A stretch of 5,848 nucleotides of DNA from Oscillospiraceae bacterium (GTDB taxonomy: Bacteria; Bacillota; Clostridia; Oscillospirales; Ruminococcaceae), in contig WRIP01000093.1 of the NCBI GenBank assembly GCA_009782665.1, forward strand, positions 1-5,848, given 5' to 3'. The notes beneath the pieces were generated by a model, which did no database searches, was not told where the DNA came from, and saw only the letters and a program-made list of their open reading frames with translations. This document shows, piece after piece, positions 1 to 5,079 of the stretch (position 1 is its first letter; every line of letters begins with the position of its first letter). The position numbers and the translations under genes are program-made.

Positions 1-186
1 CTCGCTGAGCAGATTAGCTACTGTCGATTCAAAGACAGTTTCGCTTAACCCCTCGAGGTCATAGCGATTAACTATTCTCAGTGAAGTGACACTATGAACT
101 CCTAGAAAATCCCGGATGTCTTTAAGTAAACGTGCCGCAGTAGTTGAATATGCCGCCTTCTTTTCTGTATATACCCTATAAACCAT
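1..186 (-). CDS. purL: Phosphoribosylformylglycinamidine (FGAM) synthase, large single-chain type, N-terminal 62 residues only
   Basis: This is the start of a gene that runs off the left edge; 62 codons are open with no stop. The protein begins MVYRVYTEKKAAYS and continues through LLKDIRDFLGV and LRIVNRYDLEGLSE. This matches the opening of the long (about 1,250-residue) clostridial FGAM synthase, whose N-terminal part is a PurS-like domain; that family typically starts with a VYRVYVEKK-like strand followed by LLxDLRxxLGI and LRxxNRYDVEGI. The enzyme makes FGAM from FGAR, glutamine and ATP (step 4 of IMP synthesis) in the cytoplasm. The ATG at 186-184 is preceded by AGGAG with a 5-nt spacer and follows the purD stop by 42 nt, so it is probably on the same transcript. 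The ATP-binding and glutaminase domains lie outside, so their integrity cannot be judged. The assignment rests on recall of the N-terminal pattern, not an alignment. Confidence 0.88.
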   Translation of the reverse strand, partial: MVYRVYTEKKAAYSTTAARLLKDIRDFLGVHSVTSLRIVNRYDLEGLSETVFESTVANLLSE

Positions 187-188
187 AG

Positions 189-199
189 TTTCTCCTATC
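189..199 (-). promoter_or_regulatory. purL ribosome binding site
   Basis: On the minus strand the block GATAGGAGAAA (core AGGAG at 196-192) lies 5 nt before the purL ATG at 186, which supports that start. The same 11-nt block also precedes purM at 5057-5047. The preceding bases are GA-rich (AGAGAGAG). The 42-nt purD-purL gap (187-228) contains no hairpin followed by a T run, so no terminator is seen there. Confidence 0.85.
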
Positions 200-228
200 T
201 CTCTCTATTTATGATTTTTTATTCCACC

Positions 229-1485
229 TTATGATCCGATATCCATTCGGAAATATATATCCTCAAAACTGATATTCTTTACCGCTTCATATGCATCTAC
301 CCGTGCTTGATTAGCTGTAGCGGCAATGGCAGTTACGCCGACCACACGCCCTCCTGCAGTAATTAGTCCCTCTCGGGTAAGCTTGGTGCCGGAATGGAAG
401 ATATGAATATTAGACTCAGGATTGAAGTCTCCGAAAGAAATGGGTTTGCCTATCTCATATTTCACCGGATAACCTCCTGAAGCAGCCACCACACAACAGG
501 CATATGCATCACTAAACACCACATCAATCTCATCAAGTCTTGAATCTGCTACAGCCTCTACAATACTGAATAAATCCGTCTCGAGTAACGGCAGTACCAC
601 CTGAGTTTCGGGATCCCCGAAACGACAGTTATATTCTATGACATATGGACCTTTATCGGTGAGCATCAAACCAAAATATATACAACCTTTGAAGGTCCTG
701 CCTTCCAGATTCATGGCGTTCATGGTGGGTATAAATATCTGCTGCATACAATAGTTGGCTATCTCATCGGTATAGTATCGATTGGGTGATACTGCACCCA
801 TACCTCCGGTATTAGGTCCGGTGTTACCCTCATATATGGCTTTGTAATCCATCGAGGATACCATCGGTTTTATTACTTTACCGTCGGTAAAGCAGAGCAT
901 AGACACCTCAGGTCCGGTGAGAAACTCTTCTATAACCACACGGTTGCCGCTATCTCCGAACACCTTGTCCTTCATCGCGGCTTTTAGTGCTGTTTCAGCA
1001 GCACTAAAGCTTTCGGCAATGGTTACCCCTTTACCTAGAGCTAGTCCTTCCACCTTTATGACGGTCGGATATGAGTCTGCCTGCTTAATGTATGCTACCG
1101 CTGCATCGTAACTGTCAAATATATTGTATGAGGCAGTCGGTATTCCATATTTCTTCATAAGGTTTTTGGAAAACACCTTTGAACCTTCGATTTCAGCTGC
1201 TGCCTTGTTGGGACCGAAGCACTTGAACCCTGCTTCTGTTAATGCATCCACCGCACCGAGTACCAAAGGATCATCAGGGGAGACGAAAACGAAGTCGATG
1301 TCGGTACGCTTAGCAAACTCGATCATCCCATCGATATCGGTTGCGGCAATGTCTATCGTTTCAGCTATCTCTGCTATCCCTGCGTTACCGGGTAACACAT
1401 AGATTGAGTCTATCTTCGGGCTTTTTTTCAGGTATGTCACGATTGCATGTTCGCGACCACCGCCGCCGATAACCATTAGCTTCAT
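229..1485 (-). CDS. purD: Phosphoribosylamine-glycine ligase (GAR synthetase)
   Basis: PurD joins phosphoribosylamine and glycine with ATP to give GAR (step 2, cytoplasm). It is an ATP-grasp enzyme, here 418 residues, a normal family length. Visible in order: the N-terminal dinucleotide-like loop MKLMVIGGGGREHAI (1-15), LPGNAG (31-36), the ATP-grasp region with EGSKVFSKNLMKKYGIPTA (100-118), the glycine-rich segment VIKVEGLALGKGV (142-154), EEFLTGPEVS (186-195), NTGPNTGGMGAVSP (221-234) and the metal-binding segment EYNCRFGDPETQ (284-295), then the C-terminal domain with ACCVVAASGGYPVKY and GGRVVGVTA. The start at 1485 is chosen over an upstream in-frame ATG at 1578. The 31 extra residues lack PurD character, overlap the preceding transformylase gene, and GGAGG lies 7 nt before 1485. 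One mild oddity is KVEG where most PurDs have KADG. The gene follows the transformylase by 16 nt and precedes purL by 42 nt. Confidence 0.97.
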   Translation of the reverse strand: MKLMVIGGGGREHAIVTYLKKSPKIDSIYVLPGNAGIAEIAETIDIAATDIDGMIEFAKRTDIDFVFVSPDDPLVLGAVDALTEAGFKCFGPNKAAAEIEGSKVFSKNLMKKYGIPTASYNIFDSYDAAVAYIKQADSYPTVIKVEGLALGKGVTIAESFSAAETALKAAMKDKVFGDSGNRVVIEEFLTGPEVSMLCFTDGKVIKPMVSSMDYKAIYEGNTGPNTGGMGAVSPNRYYTDEIANYCMQQIFIPTMNAMNLEGRTFKGCIYFGLMLTDKGPYVIEYNCRFGDPETQVVLPLLETDLFSIVEAVADSRLDEIDVVFSDAYACCVVAASGGYPVKYEIGKPISFGDFNPESNIHIFHSGTKLTREGLITAGGRVVGVTAIAATANQARVDAYEAVKNISFEDIYFRMDIGS

Positions 1486-1492
1486 ACAGTAA

Positions 1493-1497
1493 CCTCC
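1493..1497 (-). promoter_or_regulatory. purD ribosome binding site (decides the start)
   Basis: GGAGG on the minus strand sits 7 nt before the ATG at 1485, in the 16-nt gap after the transformylase stop. It is a near-ideal Shine-Dalgarno and rules in favour of 1485 rather than the upstream in-frame ATG at 1578. Confidence 0.88.
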
Positions 1498-1501
1498 GCT
1501 T

Positions 1502-2668
1502 TTAGTGATGGAAGAATCTGGCATGACACATGGCCATGACCATATTGTATCGGTTGGCAGTAGCGATGACCTCATCATCTCTTAGTGAACCACCTGCCTG
1601 AACTACATATGATACTCCGCTTTTGGCAGCACGAATGATATTATCGCCGAATGGGAAGAAGGCATCACTTCCGAGTGAAATACCCGACAGCGATGCAATA
1701 TACTCAGCTTTTTGCTGCTTAGTAAAAGGTGCAGGTTTCGATAGGAAATAATGTTGCCAATTTTCGAGCAGCTCCTTATGTGCGCTCGAAACATACATAT
1801 CCACCGCATTATCTCGGTCAGGTCTTGAGATTGAAGGCTTGAAGGGAAGTGACAGGACGTTCTCAGACAAACGCAGGTTGAATCGGTCTGCTTTATCACC
1901 TGCCAGATTGGTACAATGTATGCGGGATTGCTGACCGGCAGCTACCCCTATGGTCTGTCCTCCATTGGTATAGCATACCGAATTGCTCTGGGTATACTTC
2001 AGCGTTATGAGTGCGATTAAGAGATCACGCTTTGCGTCTTCGGTCAGACAGGTGTTTTTGGTCACAATGTCTTTGAGCATCTCTTCATCTATCGTTATAT
2101 CATTCCGATGTTGCTCAAAGGTGATGCCATATACCTGACGGCGTTCGATTTCACCCGGGGTATATGAGCTGTCTATCTTCACTATATTATATGCACCGTT
2201 GCGTTTCTTGCTCAGTATCTCCAACGCCTGCTTAGTGTATGAAGGGGCGATAATACCGTCCGATACCTCGGGTCTAATAAGTCGGGCACAACTCTCATCA
2301 CATTCATCCGATAGGGCGATAAAGTCTCCGAAAGACGATACTCGATCGGTTCCCCGAGCTCTAGCATATGCCGAAGCAATATCCGACAGATCACAGGTCG
2401 AAACAAAGAATGCCTGAGCTTCCGATTCTGACAGTTTCTTCGCGATTGCCGCTCCAGCAGGGCTGACATGCTTAAAGGAAGCCGCTGCGGGTTGCTTCAC
2501 TGCCTGCTTGAGTTCCCGAACCAATTGATATCCGTTGAGGGCATCTAGTAGGTTAATATATCCGATATTGCCGTTAAGTATAGTTAGCGGCAGTTCGCCC
2601 TCTTCAATATATATGCGGGCGGAAAGTTGATTGGGATTACAACCGTATTTTAGTTGTCGTTGCTGCAT
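1502..2668 (-). CDS. purH: Stand-alone AICAR transformylase (PurH C-terminal domain only, ATIC-like)
   Basis: This enzyme transfers a formyl group from N10-formyl-THF to AICAR, giving FAICAR (step 9). It has 388 residues. Motifs: KYGCNPNQ (7-14), SFKHVSPAGAA (64-74), SAYARARGTDR (99-109), VSDGIIAP (135-142), YTQSNSVCY (225-233), AGQQSRIHC (244-252), SDAFFPFGDN (334-343) and the terminal ARFFHH. K66-H67, D137 and N229 line up by spacing with the human ATIC formyltransferase residues I recall as K266-H267, D339 and N431. The N-terminal MGS-like IMP cyclohydrolase domain of ordinary bifunctional PurH (opening like LISVSDKTG) is absent. This does not look like truncation, because the gene has its own ATG, a CGGAG site 8 nt upstream, and sits 2 nt after a separate cyclohydrolase gene that supplies the missing activity. 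Sequence blocks resemble animal ATIC more than E. coli PurH (which has KHANPCG where this has KHVSPAG). The function is well supported; the symbol purH is used in the partial sense. Confidence 0.95.
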   Translation of the reverse strand: MQQRQLKYGCNPNQLSARIYIEEGELPLTILNGNIGYINLLDALNGYQLVRELKQAVKQPAAASFKHVSPAGAAIAKKLSESEAQAFFVSTCDLSDIASAYARARGTDRVSSFGDFIALSDECDESCARLIRPEVSDGIIAPSYTKQALEILSKKRNGAYNIVKIDSSYTPGEIERRQVYGITFEQHRNDITIDEEMLKDIVTKNTCLTEDAKRDLLIALITLKYTQSNSVCYTNGGQTIGVAAGQQSRIHCTNLAGDKADRFNLRLSENVLSLPFKPSISRPDRDNAVDMYVSSAHKELLENWQHYFLSKPAPFTKQQKAEYIASLSGISLGSDAFFPFGDNIIRAAKSGVSYVVQAGGSLRDDEVIATANRYNMVMAMCHARFFHH

Positions 2669-2670
2669 AG

Positions 2671-3369
2671 TTATTGCTCCGAGAGATTCTTGTTAATTAT
2701 ACGAGTGGTGATTTCTTTAGTTGAACAGTCAATATATCTGACAAATAATGACACACGAAACCGTTCGTCTAGATTATTCCAGATGAGGCTGGTCATATCA
2801 TCAATGTTATCCTCAACCGATACCAAATACGGTTCGCCAATGAATGGCTCGGGAGATAGTTCATCTCCGATATATGTAGATATATATCGAGCGATACCCT
2901 TTTTGGCTGGGTACTCATAGAAGAATCGCAAACATTCGTCCTGTTCATTCTTTAAAATAGCCAGATGATAGCTTCCGTCTGCCAGATCCATAATCCCGGA
3001 TATTCGAGGTGTGAACAGTGGAGTGTCAGGCTCATAGGTCCTAGTGCGAAGTGCATTCTCAAAGCTGTGCCCTTCCCGTATATACTGGCAGATAGTATCT
3101 GTTTGATCACCATTGGTGATGATATATATGTTGCCGCATATCCTTACCGGATAATAGATGATGAGTGAAGGGTCAATGAGTTTACTCTCGTCAAACGCCT
3201 TTGTCCGGACTGCCTTATTGTCTAATTCCAGTACCCGATTGCGGCTGTTATCGCTGCGTCCGGTAATGAAGTATGCTATAACCATAGATGTCTCGTCTGA
3301 GGTCGTACCTAGTATTATCCCTCTTCCAGGATAGACGCTGTTCTGTAGTACTGCTTCAAGTCTATTCAT
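2671..3369 (-). CDS. purO: IMP cyclohydrolase, PurO-type (archaeal-like)
   Basis: The product probably closes the ring of FAICAR to give IMP (step 10). It has 232 residues, close to the usual size of the IMP_cyclohyd (PurO-like) family, an Ntn-hydrolase-like fold unrelated to the PurH cyclohydrolase domain. Visible signatures: YPGRGIILG (13-21), YFITGRSDNSRNRV (33-46), YITNGDQTD-like segment with NGDQTD at 86-91, YEPDTPLFTPRISG (112-125) and GIARYISTYIGD (158-169). The start at 3369 overlaps the purN stop by 8 nt (ATGAATAG), with AGGGAG 7 nt upstream. Its position directly before a transformylase that lacks a cyclohydrolase domain strongly supports the role. No signal peptide or membrane segment is seen, so it should be cytoplasmic. 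The bacterial family is often left without a gene symbol; purO is used here by analogy with the methanogen enzyme. Catalytic residues were not mapped. Confidence 0.92.
   Translation of the reverse strand: MNRLEAVLQNSVYPGRGIILGTTSDETSMVIAYFITGRSDNSRNRVLELDNKAVRTKAFDESKLIDPSLIIYYPVRICGNIYIITNGDQTDTICQYIREGHSFENALRTRTYEPDTPLFTPRISGIMDLADGSYHLAILKNEQDECLRFFYEYPAKKGIARYISTYIGDELSPEPFIGEPYLVSVEDNIDDMTSLIWNNLDERFRVSLFVRYIDCSTKEITTRIINKNLSEQ
2677..2681 (-). promoter_or_regulatory. AICAR transformylase ribosome binding site
   Basis: CGGAG on the minus strand lies 8 nt before the ATG at 2668, inside the last codons of the cyclohydrolase gene. The junction reads stop TAA, then CT, then ATG, an arrangement typical of translational coupling. 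Confidence 0.75.
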
Positions 3370-4003
3370 CGAAACACTCCCTAGTCTGTTCTGCTATAAT
3401 CTGTCCTGCGATAATCTGCCTCGCGATTATCTCGGTAGCTTTCGGTAGTATATCCCATTCAGCCTGCTCCATTATCCTAAGTTGCAGTGATTCAGGGGTA
3501 TCATCCTCCAGTACGTCCACTACCTTCTGTAGTATTATCTGTCCACCGTCAACGATATCATTGACCATGTGCACCGTCGCACCGCTCACTTTAACGCCAC
3601 GTTCCAGTGCAGCTTGATGAACTCGTAGTCCGTAGAAGTGTTTTCCGCAGAAGGAAGGTATCAGAGCCGGGTGTATATTGATTATCCGGTTCTCATAATC
3701 CTTGACAAACAGAGGACTGAATACCGTTAAAAATCCTGCCAGTACAATCAATTGGATATCATATCGTTTGAGATGCGATCTAAGTTCTGTCTCAAATCCC
3801 ACTATGTCATCTCGATAGCGTTTTCTTTCAACCACGACCGAATCTATAGAATGATTTTTAGCTCTTTGAAGTGCATAGTTGTTGGCTTTACTGCTAACCA
3901 CCAGAGATAGTGTTACATGCTCCATCTCGCCTCGGGCTTTAGCTGCAACCAACGCCTCGAGATTGCTGCCGTTTCCACTCACAAAAACCGCAGTTTTTAC
4001 CAT
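3362..4003 (-). CDS. purN: Phosphoribosylglycinamide (GAR) formyltransferase, N10-formyl-THF dependent
   Basis: PurN formylates GAR to FGAR with N10-formyl-THF (step 3). The protein has 213 residues. The N-terminal phosphate-binding loop VSGNGSNLEAL (8-18) is present, as is the catalytic core NIHPALIPSFCGKHFYG (109-125) and GATVHMVNDIVDGGQII (141-157). The catalytic triad known from E. coli (N106, H108, D144) corresponds to N109, H111 and D152. The longer CGKHFYGLRVH loop is the clostridial form of the family. The C-terminus is unusual: residues 191-205 are three imperfect copies of a five-residue unit (EIIAR, QIIAG, QIIAE) encoded by a 15-bp tandem repeat, and the protein appears somewhat longer than typical relatives. 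The start at 4003 overlaps the purM stop by 7 nt (ATGGTAA) and has GAGGG 9 nt upstream. It overlaps the next gene by 8 nt. Confidence 0.97.
   Translation of the reverse strand: MVKTAVFVSGNGSNLEALVAAKARGEMEHVTLSLVVSSKANNYALQRAKNHSIDSVVVERKRYRDDIVGFETELRSHLKRYDIQLIVLAGFLTVFSPLFVKDYENRIINIHPALIPSFCGKHFYGLRVHQAALERGVKVSGATVHMVNDIVDGGQIILQKVVDVLEDDTPESLQLRIMEQAEWDILPKATEIIARQIIAGQIIAEQTRECFDE
3377..3382 (-). promoter_or_regulatory. IMP cyclohydrolase ribosome binding site inside purN
   Basis: AGGGAG on the minus strand lies 7 nt before the ATG at 3369 and within the final codons of purN, just downstream of the 15-bp repeats in the purN tail. It supports the start that overlaps the purN stop by 8 nt. 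Confidence 0.8.
3389..3433 (-). repeat. 15-bp in-frame tandem repeat, three copies, in the purN tail
   Basis: Reading the minus strand, 3433-3419 is GAGATAATCGCGAGG, 3418-3404 is CAGATTATCGCAGGA and 3403-3389 is CAGATTATAGCAGAA, followed by CAGA at the start of a degenerate fourth unit. They encode EIIAR, QIIAG and QIIAE. The unit is five codons long, so gain or loss of a copy would keep frame. The repeats end only a few bases before the ribosome binding site of the next gene. Confidence 0.85.
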
Positions 4004-5043
4004 AGTTCGACACCCTCATCCGACTGGACGACCGTTCCAATCACCGTTGCGTTTGCTCCGTTTTGATTTAACATCTCAACTGCAGACTCGGTATCGGCAG
4101 CTGAGACTACTACAACCATACCGATACCCATATTGAAAGTTGAAAACATCTCAATATCAGGAATGTTGCCCTTTTGCTGCAACAACTGTATTACCTTCGG
4201 GGTTGGGATTCTGCTACGCTCTATTCTTGCCGACATACCCTCCGGTAGACATCGTGGTATGTTTTCATAAAACCCTCCACCGGTGATATGGCTGATACCA
4301 TTGACCCTAATATGGGATTGCTGCAACGCCATGATCGGTTTTACATATATGGTAGTAGGCCTTAGCAGTGCATCCAGTAAACTTTCACCCAAGAAATCGT
4401 TGTGCTCCAATGCGATATCGAGTTGCTCGAGTTCTGCTGCAAATATCTTTCTGATGAGAGAGAATCCATTTGAGTGAAATCCGTTTGAAGCAAGTCCGAT
4501 AACGGTATCTCCGATAACGGTATTCTCCTTGTTTACTATTTTCTCTCTGTCGATGATCCCAACTGCAAATCCAGCCAGATCGTACTCATCTGGACTGTAA
4601 AAGTCAGGCATCTCAGCAGTTTCTCCTCCAATTAACGCACATTCAGCCATGACACAACCGTCTGCAACCCCTTTGACAATATCCGATACCACCTCTGGAT
4701 TGAGCTTGCCGGTTGCTATATAGTCTAAGAAGAAAAGCGGTTTAGCACCGCAGCATATGACGTCGTTGACACTCATAGCCACCGCATCAATACCAATCGT
4801 GTCATGTCGATTTGAGATGAAGGCTAATTTCAGCTTGGTCCCAACACCATCGGTACCGGATACCAATACCGGCTGATTCATACCCGAGAGGTCAGGCATG
4901 AATAATCCCGAGAATCCTCCGAGATCTTCAATAACTCCCTTTGTTTCGGTACGCTTTATCTGCTGTGTTATGAGTTCGATAGCCTTATACCCGGCGTTAA
5001 TGTCTACCCCGGCTTCAGTATAGCTGTTACTTCTGCTCTTCAT
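3997..5043 (-). CDS. purM: Phosphoribosylformylglycinamidine cyclo-ligase (AIR synthetase)
   Basis: PurM uses ATP to close FGAM to AIR (step 5); it acts as a cytoplasmic homodimer of the PurM/SelD/ThiL-type ATP-binding superfamily. At 348 residues it is of normal length. Visible: YTEAGVDINAGYKAIELI (8-25), SGTDGVGTKLKLA (62-74), MSVNDVICCGAKPLFFLDYIA (90-110), IGGETAEMPDFY (138-149), LAGFAVGI (156-163), GLASNGFHSNGFSL (183-196), HITGGGFYENIPR (252-264) and FNMGIGMV (303-310). The ATG at 5043 has AGGAG 6 nt upstream and lies 33 nt after the purF stop. Residues 174-183 read NTVIGDTVIG, the product of a nearly perfect 15-bp tandem repeat in a region that in relatives reads roughly like an xxxGDVVIGLA turn. 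No key motif is lost. Its stop overlaps the purN start. Confidence 0.98.
   Translation of the reverse strand: MKSRSNSYTEAGVDINAGYKAIELITQQIKRTETKGVIEDLGGFSGLFMPDLSGMNQPVLVSGTDGVGTKLKLAFISNRHDTIGIDAVAMSVNDVICCGAKPLFFLDYIATGKLNPEVVSDIVKGVADGCVMAECALIGGETAEMPDFYSPDEYDLAGFAVGIIDREKIVNKENTVIGDTVIGLASNGFHSNGFSLIRKIFAAELEQLDIALEHNDFLGESLLDALLRPTTIYVKPIMALQQSHIRVNGISHITGGGFYENIPRCLPEGMSARIERSRIPTPKVIQLLQQKGNIPDIEMFSTFNMGIGMVVVVSAADTESAVEMLNQNGANATVIGTVVQSDEGVELW
4013..4017 (-). promoter_or_regulatory. purN ribosome binding site inside purM
   Basis: GAGGG on the minus strand lies 9 nt before the purN ATG at 4003, within the last codons of purM. It is weaker and more distant than the purM and purD sites, consistent with purN depending on coupling to purM translation through the 7-nt overlap. 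Confidence 0.6.
4495..4524 (-). repeat. 15-bp in-frame tandem duplication in purM
   Basis: Reading the minus strand, 4524-4510 is AATACCGTTATCGGA and 4509-4495 is GATACCGTTATCGGA, identical at 14 of 15 positions. They encode NTVIG and DTVIG. The third-codon positions are identical too, which points to duplication or conversion of DNA rather than protein-level convergence. Confidence 0.85.
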
Positions 5044-5046
5044 TTT

Positions 5047-5057
5047 TTTCTCCTATC
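5047..5057 (-). promoter_or_regulatory. purM ribosome binding site
   Basis: GATAGGAGAAA on the minus strand (core AGGAG at 5054-5050) sits 6 nt before the purM ATG at 5043. The spacer is all A. The same 11-nt block is used before purL. Confidence 0.87.
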
Positions 5058-5059
5058 TT

Positions 5060-5079
5060 TTTACTCGTTTACTCGTTTA
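5060..5079 (-). repeat. 8-bp tandem repeat across the purF stop codon
   Basis: On the minus strand the sequence from 5079 reads TAAACGAG, TAAACGAG, TAAA, about 2.5 copies of an 8-bp unit. The first TAA (5079-5077) is the purF stop codon; the remainder lies in the 33-nt purF-purM gap, just before the purM ribosome binding site. Confidence 0.7.

Noticed and set aside
187..228. Possible terminator or riboswitch in the purD-purL gap
   Set aside because: The 42 nt are AT- and GA-rich with no stem of useful length. It is too short for a purine-related riboswitch and ends in an ordinary ribosome binding site.
917..1402. Plus-strand open frames (917-1111 and 1124-1402) opposite purD
   Set aside because: They are low-complexity, Ser/Ala-rich antisense shadows of conserved purD coding sequence with no recognisable family.
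1486..1578. N-terminal extension of PurD from the in-frame ATG at 1578
   Set aside because: The 31 extra residues overlap the transformylase gene, show no PurD similarity, and the internal ATG at 1485 has an excellent GGAGG site and the canonical MKLMVIGGGGREHA start.
1603..2469. Minus-strand frames 1603-1899 and 2212-2469 inside the transformylase gene
   Set aside because: They are out of frame with a strongly conserved gene and have no family signature.
1502..2668. Transformylase as a 5'-truncated purH pseudogene
   Set aside because: It has its own start and ribosome binding site, intact catalytic motifs and C-terminus, and a neighbouring gene provides the missing cyclohydrolase activity.
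2868..2889. Inverted repeat CGATATAT / ATATATCG with a 6-nt loop
   Set aside because: It is AT-rich, lies within conserved coding sequence for RYISTYIG, and is explained by Ile ATA and Tyr TAT codons. It has no T run, so it is not a terminator.
3288..3617. Plus-strand open frame of 109 codons opposite purN and the cyclohydrolase gene
   Set aside because: It is antisense to two well-supported genes. Its repeated AIIC-like residues are simply the complement of the 15-bp purN repeat, and it lacks a convincing ribosome binding site.
2199..4477. Other plus-strand open frames (2199-2417, 2654-2920, 2965-3168, 3879-4136, 4283-4477)
   Set aside because: Each lies antisense to conserved pur coding sequence and none shows a recognisable protein pattern.
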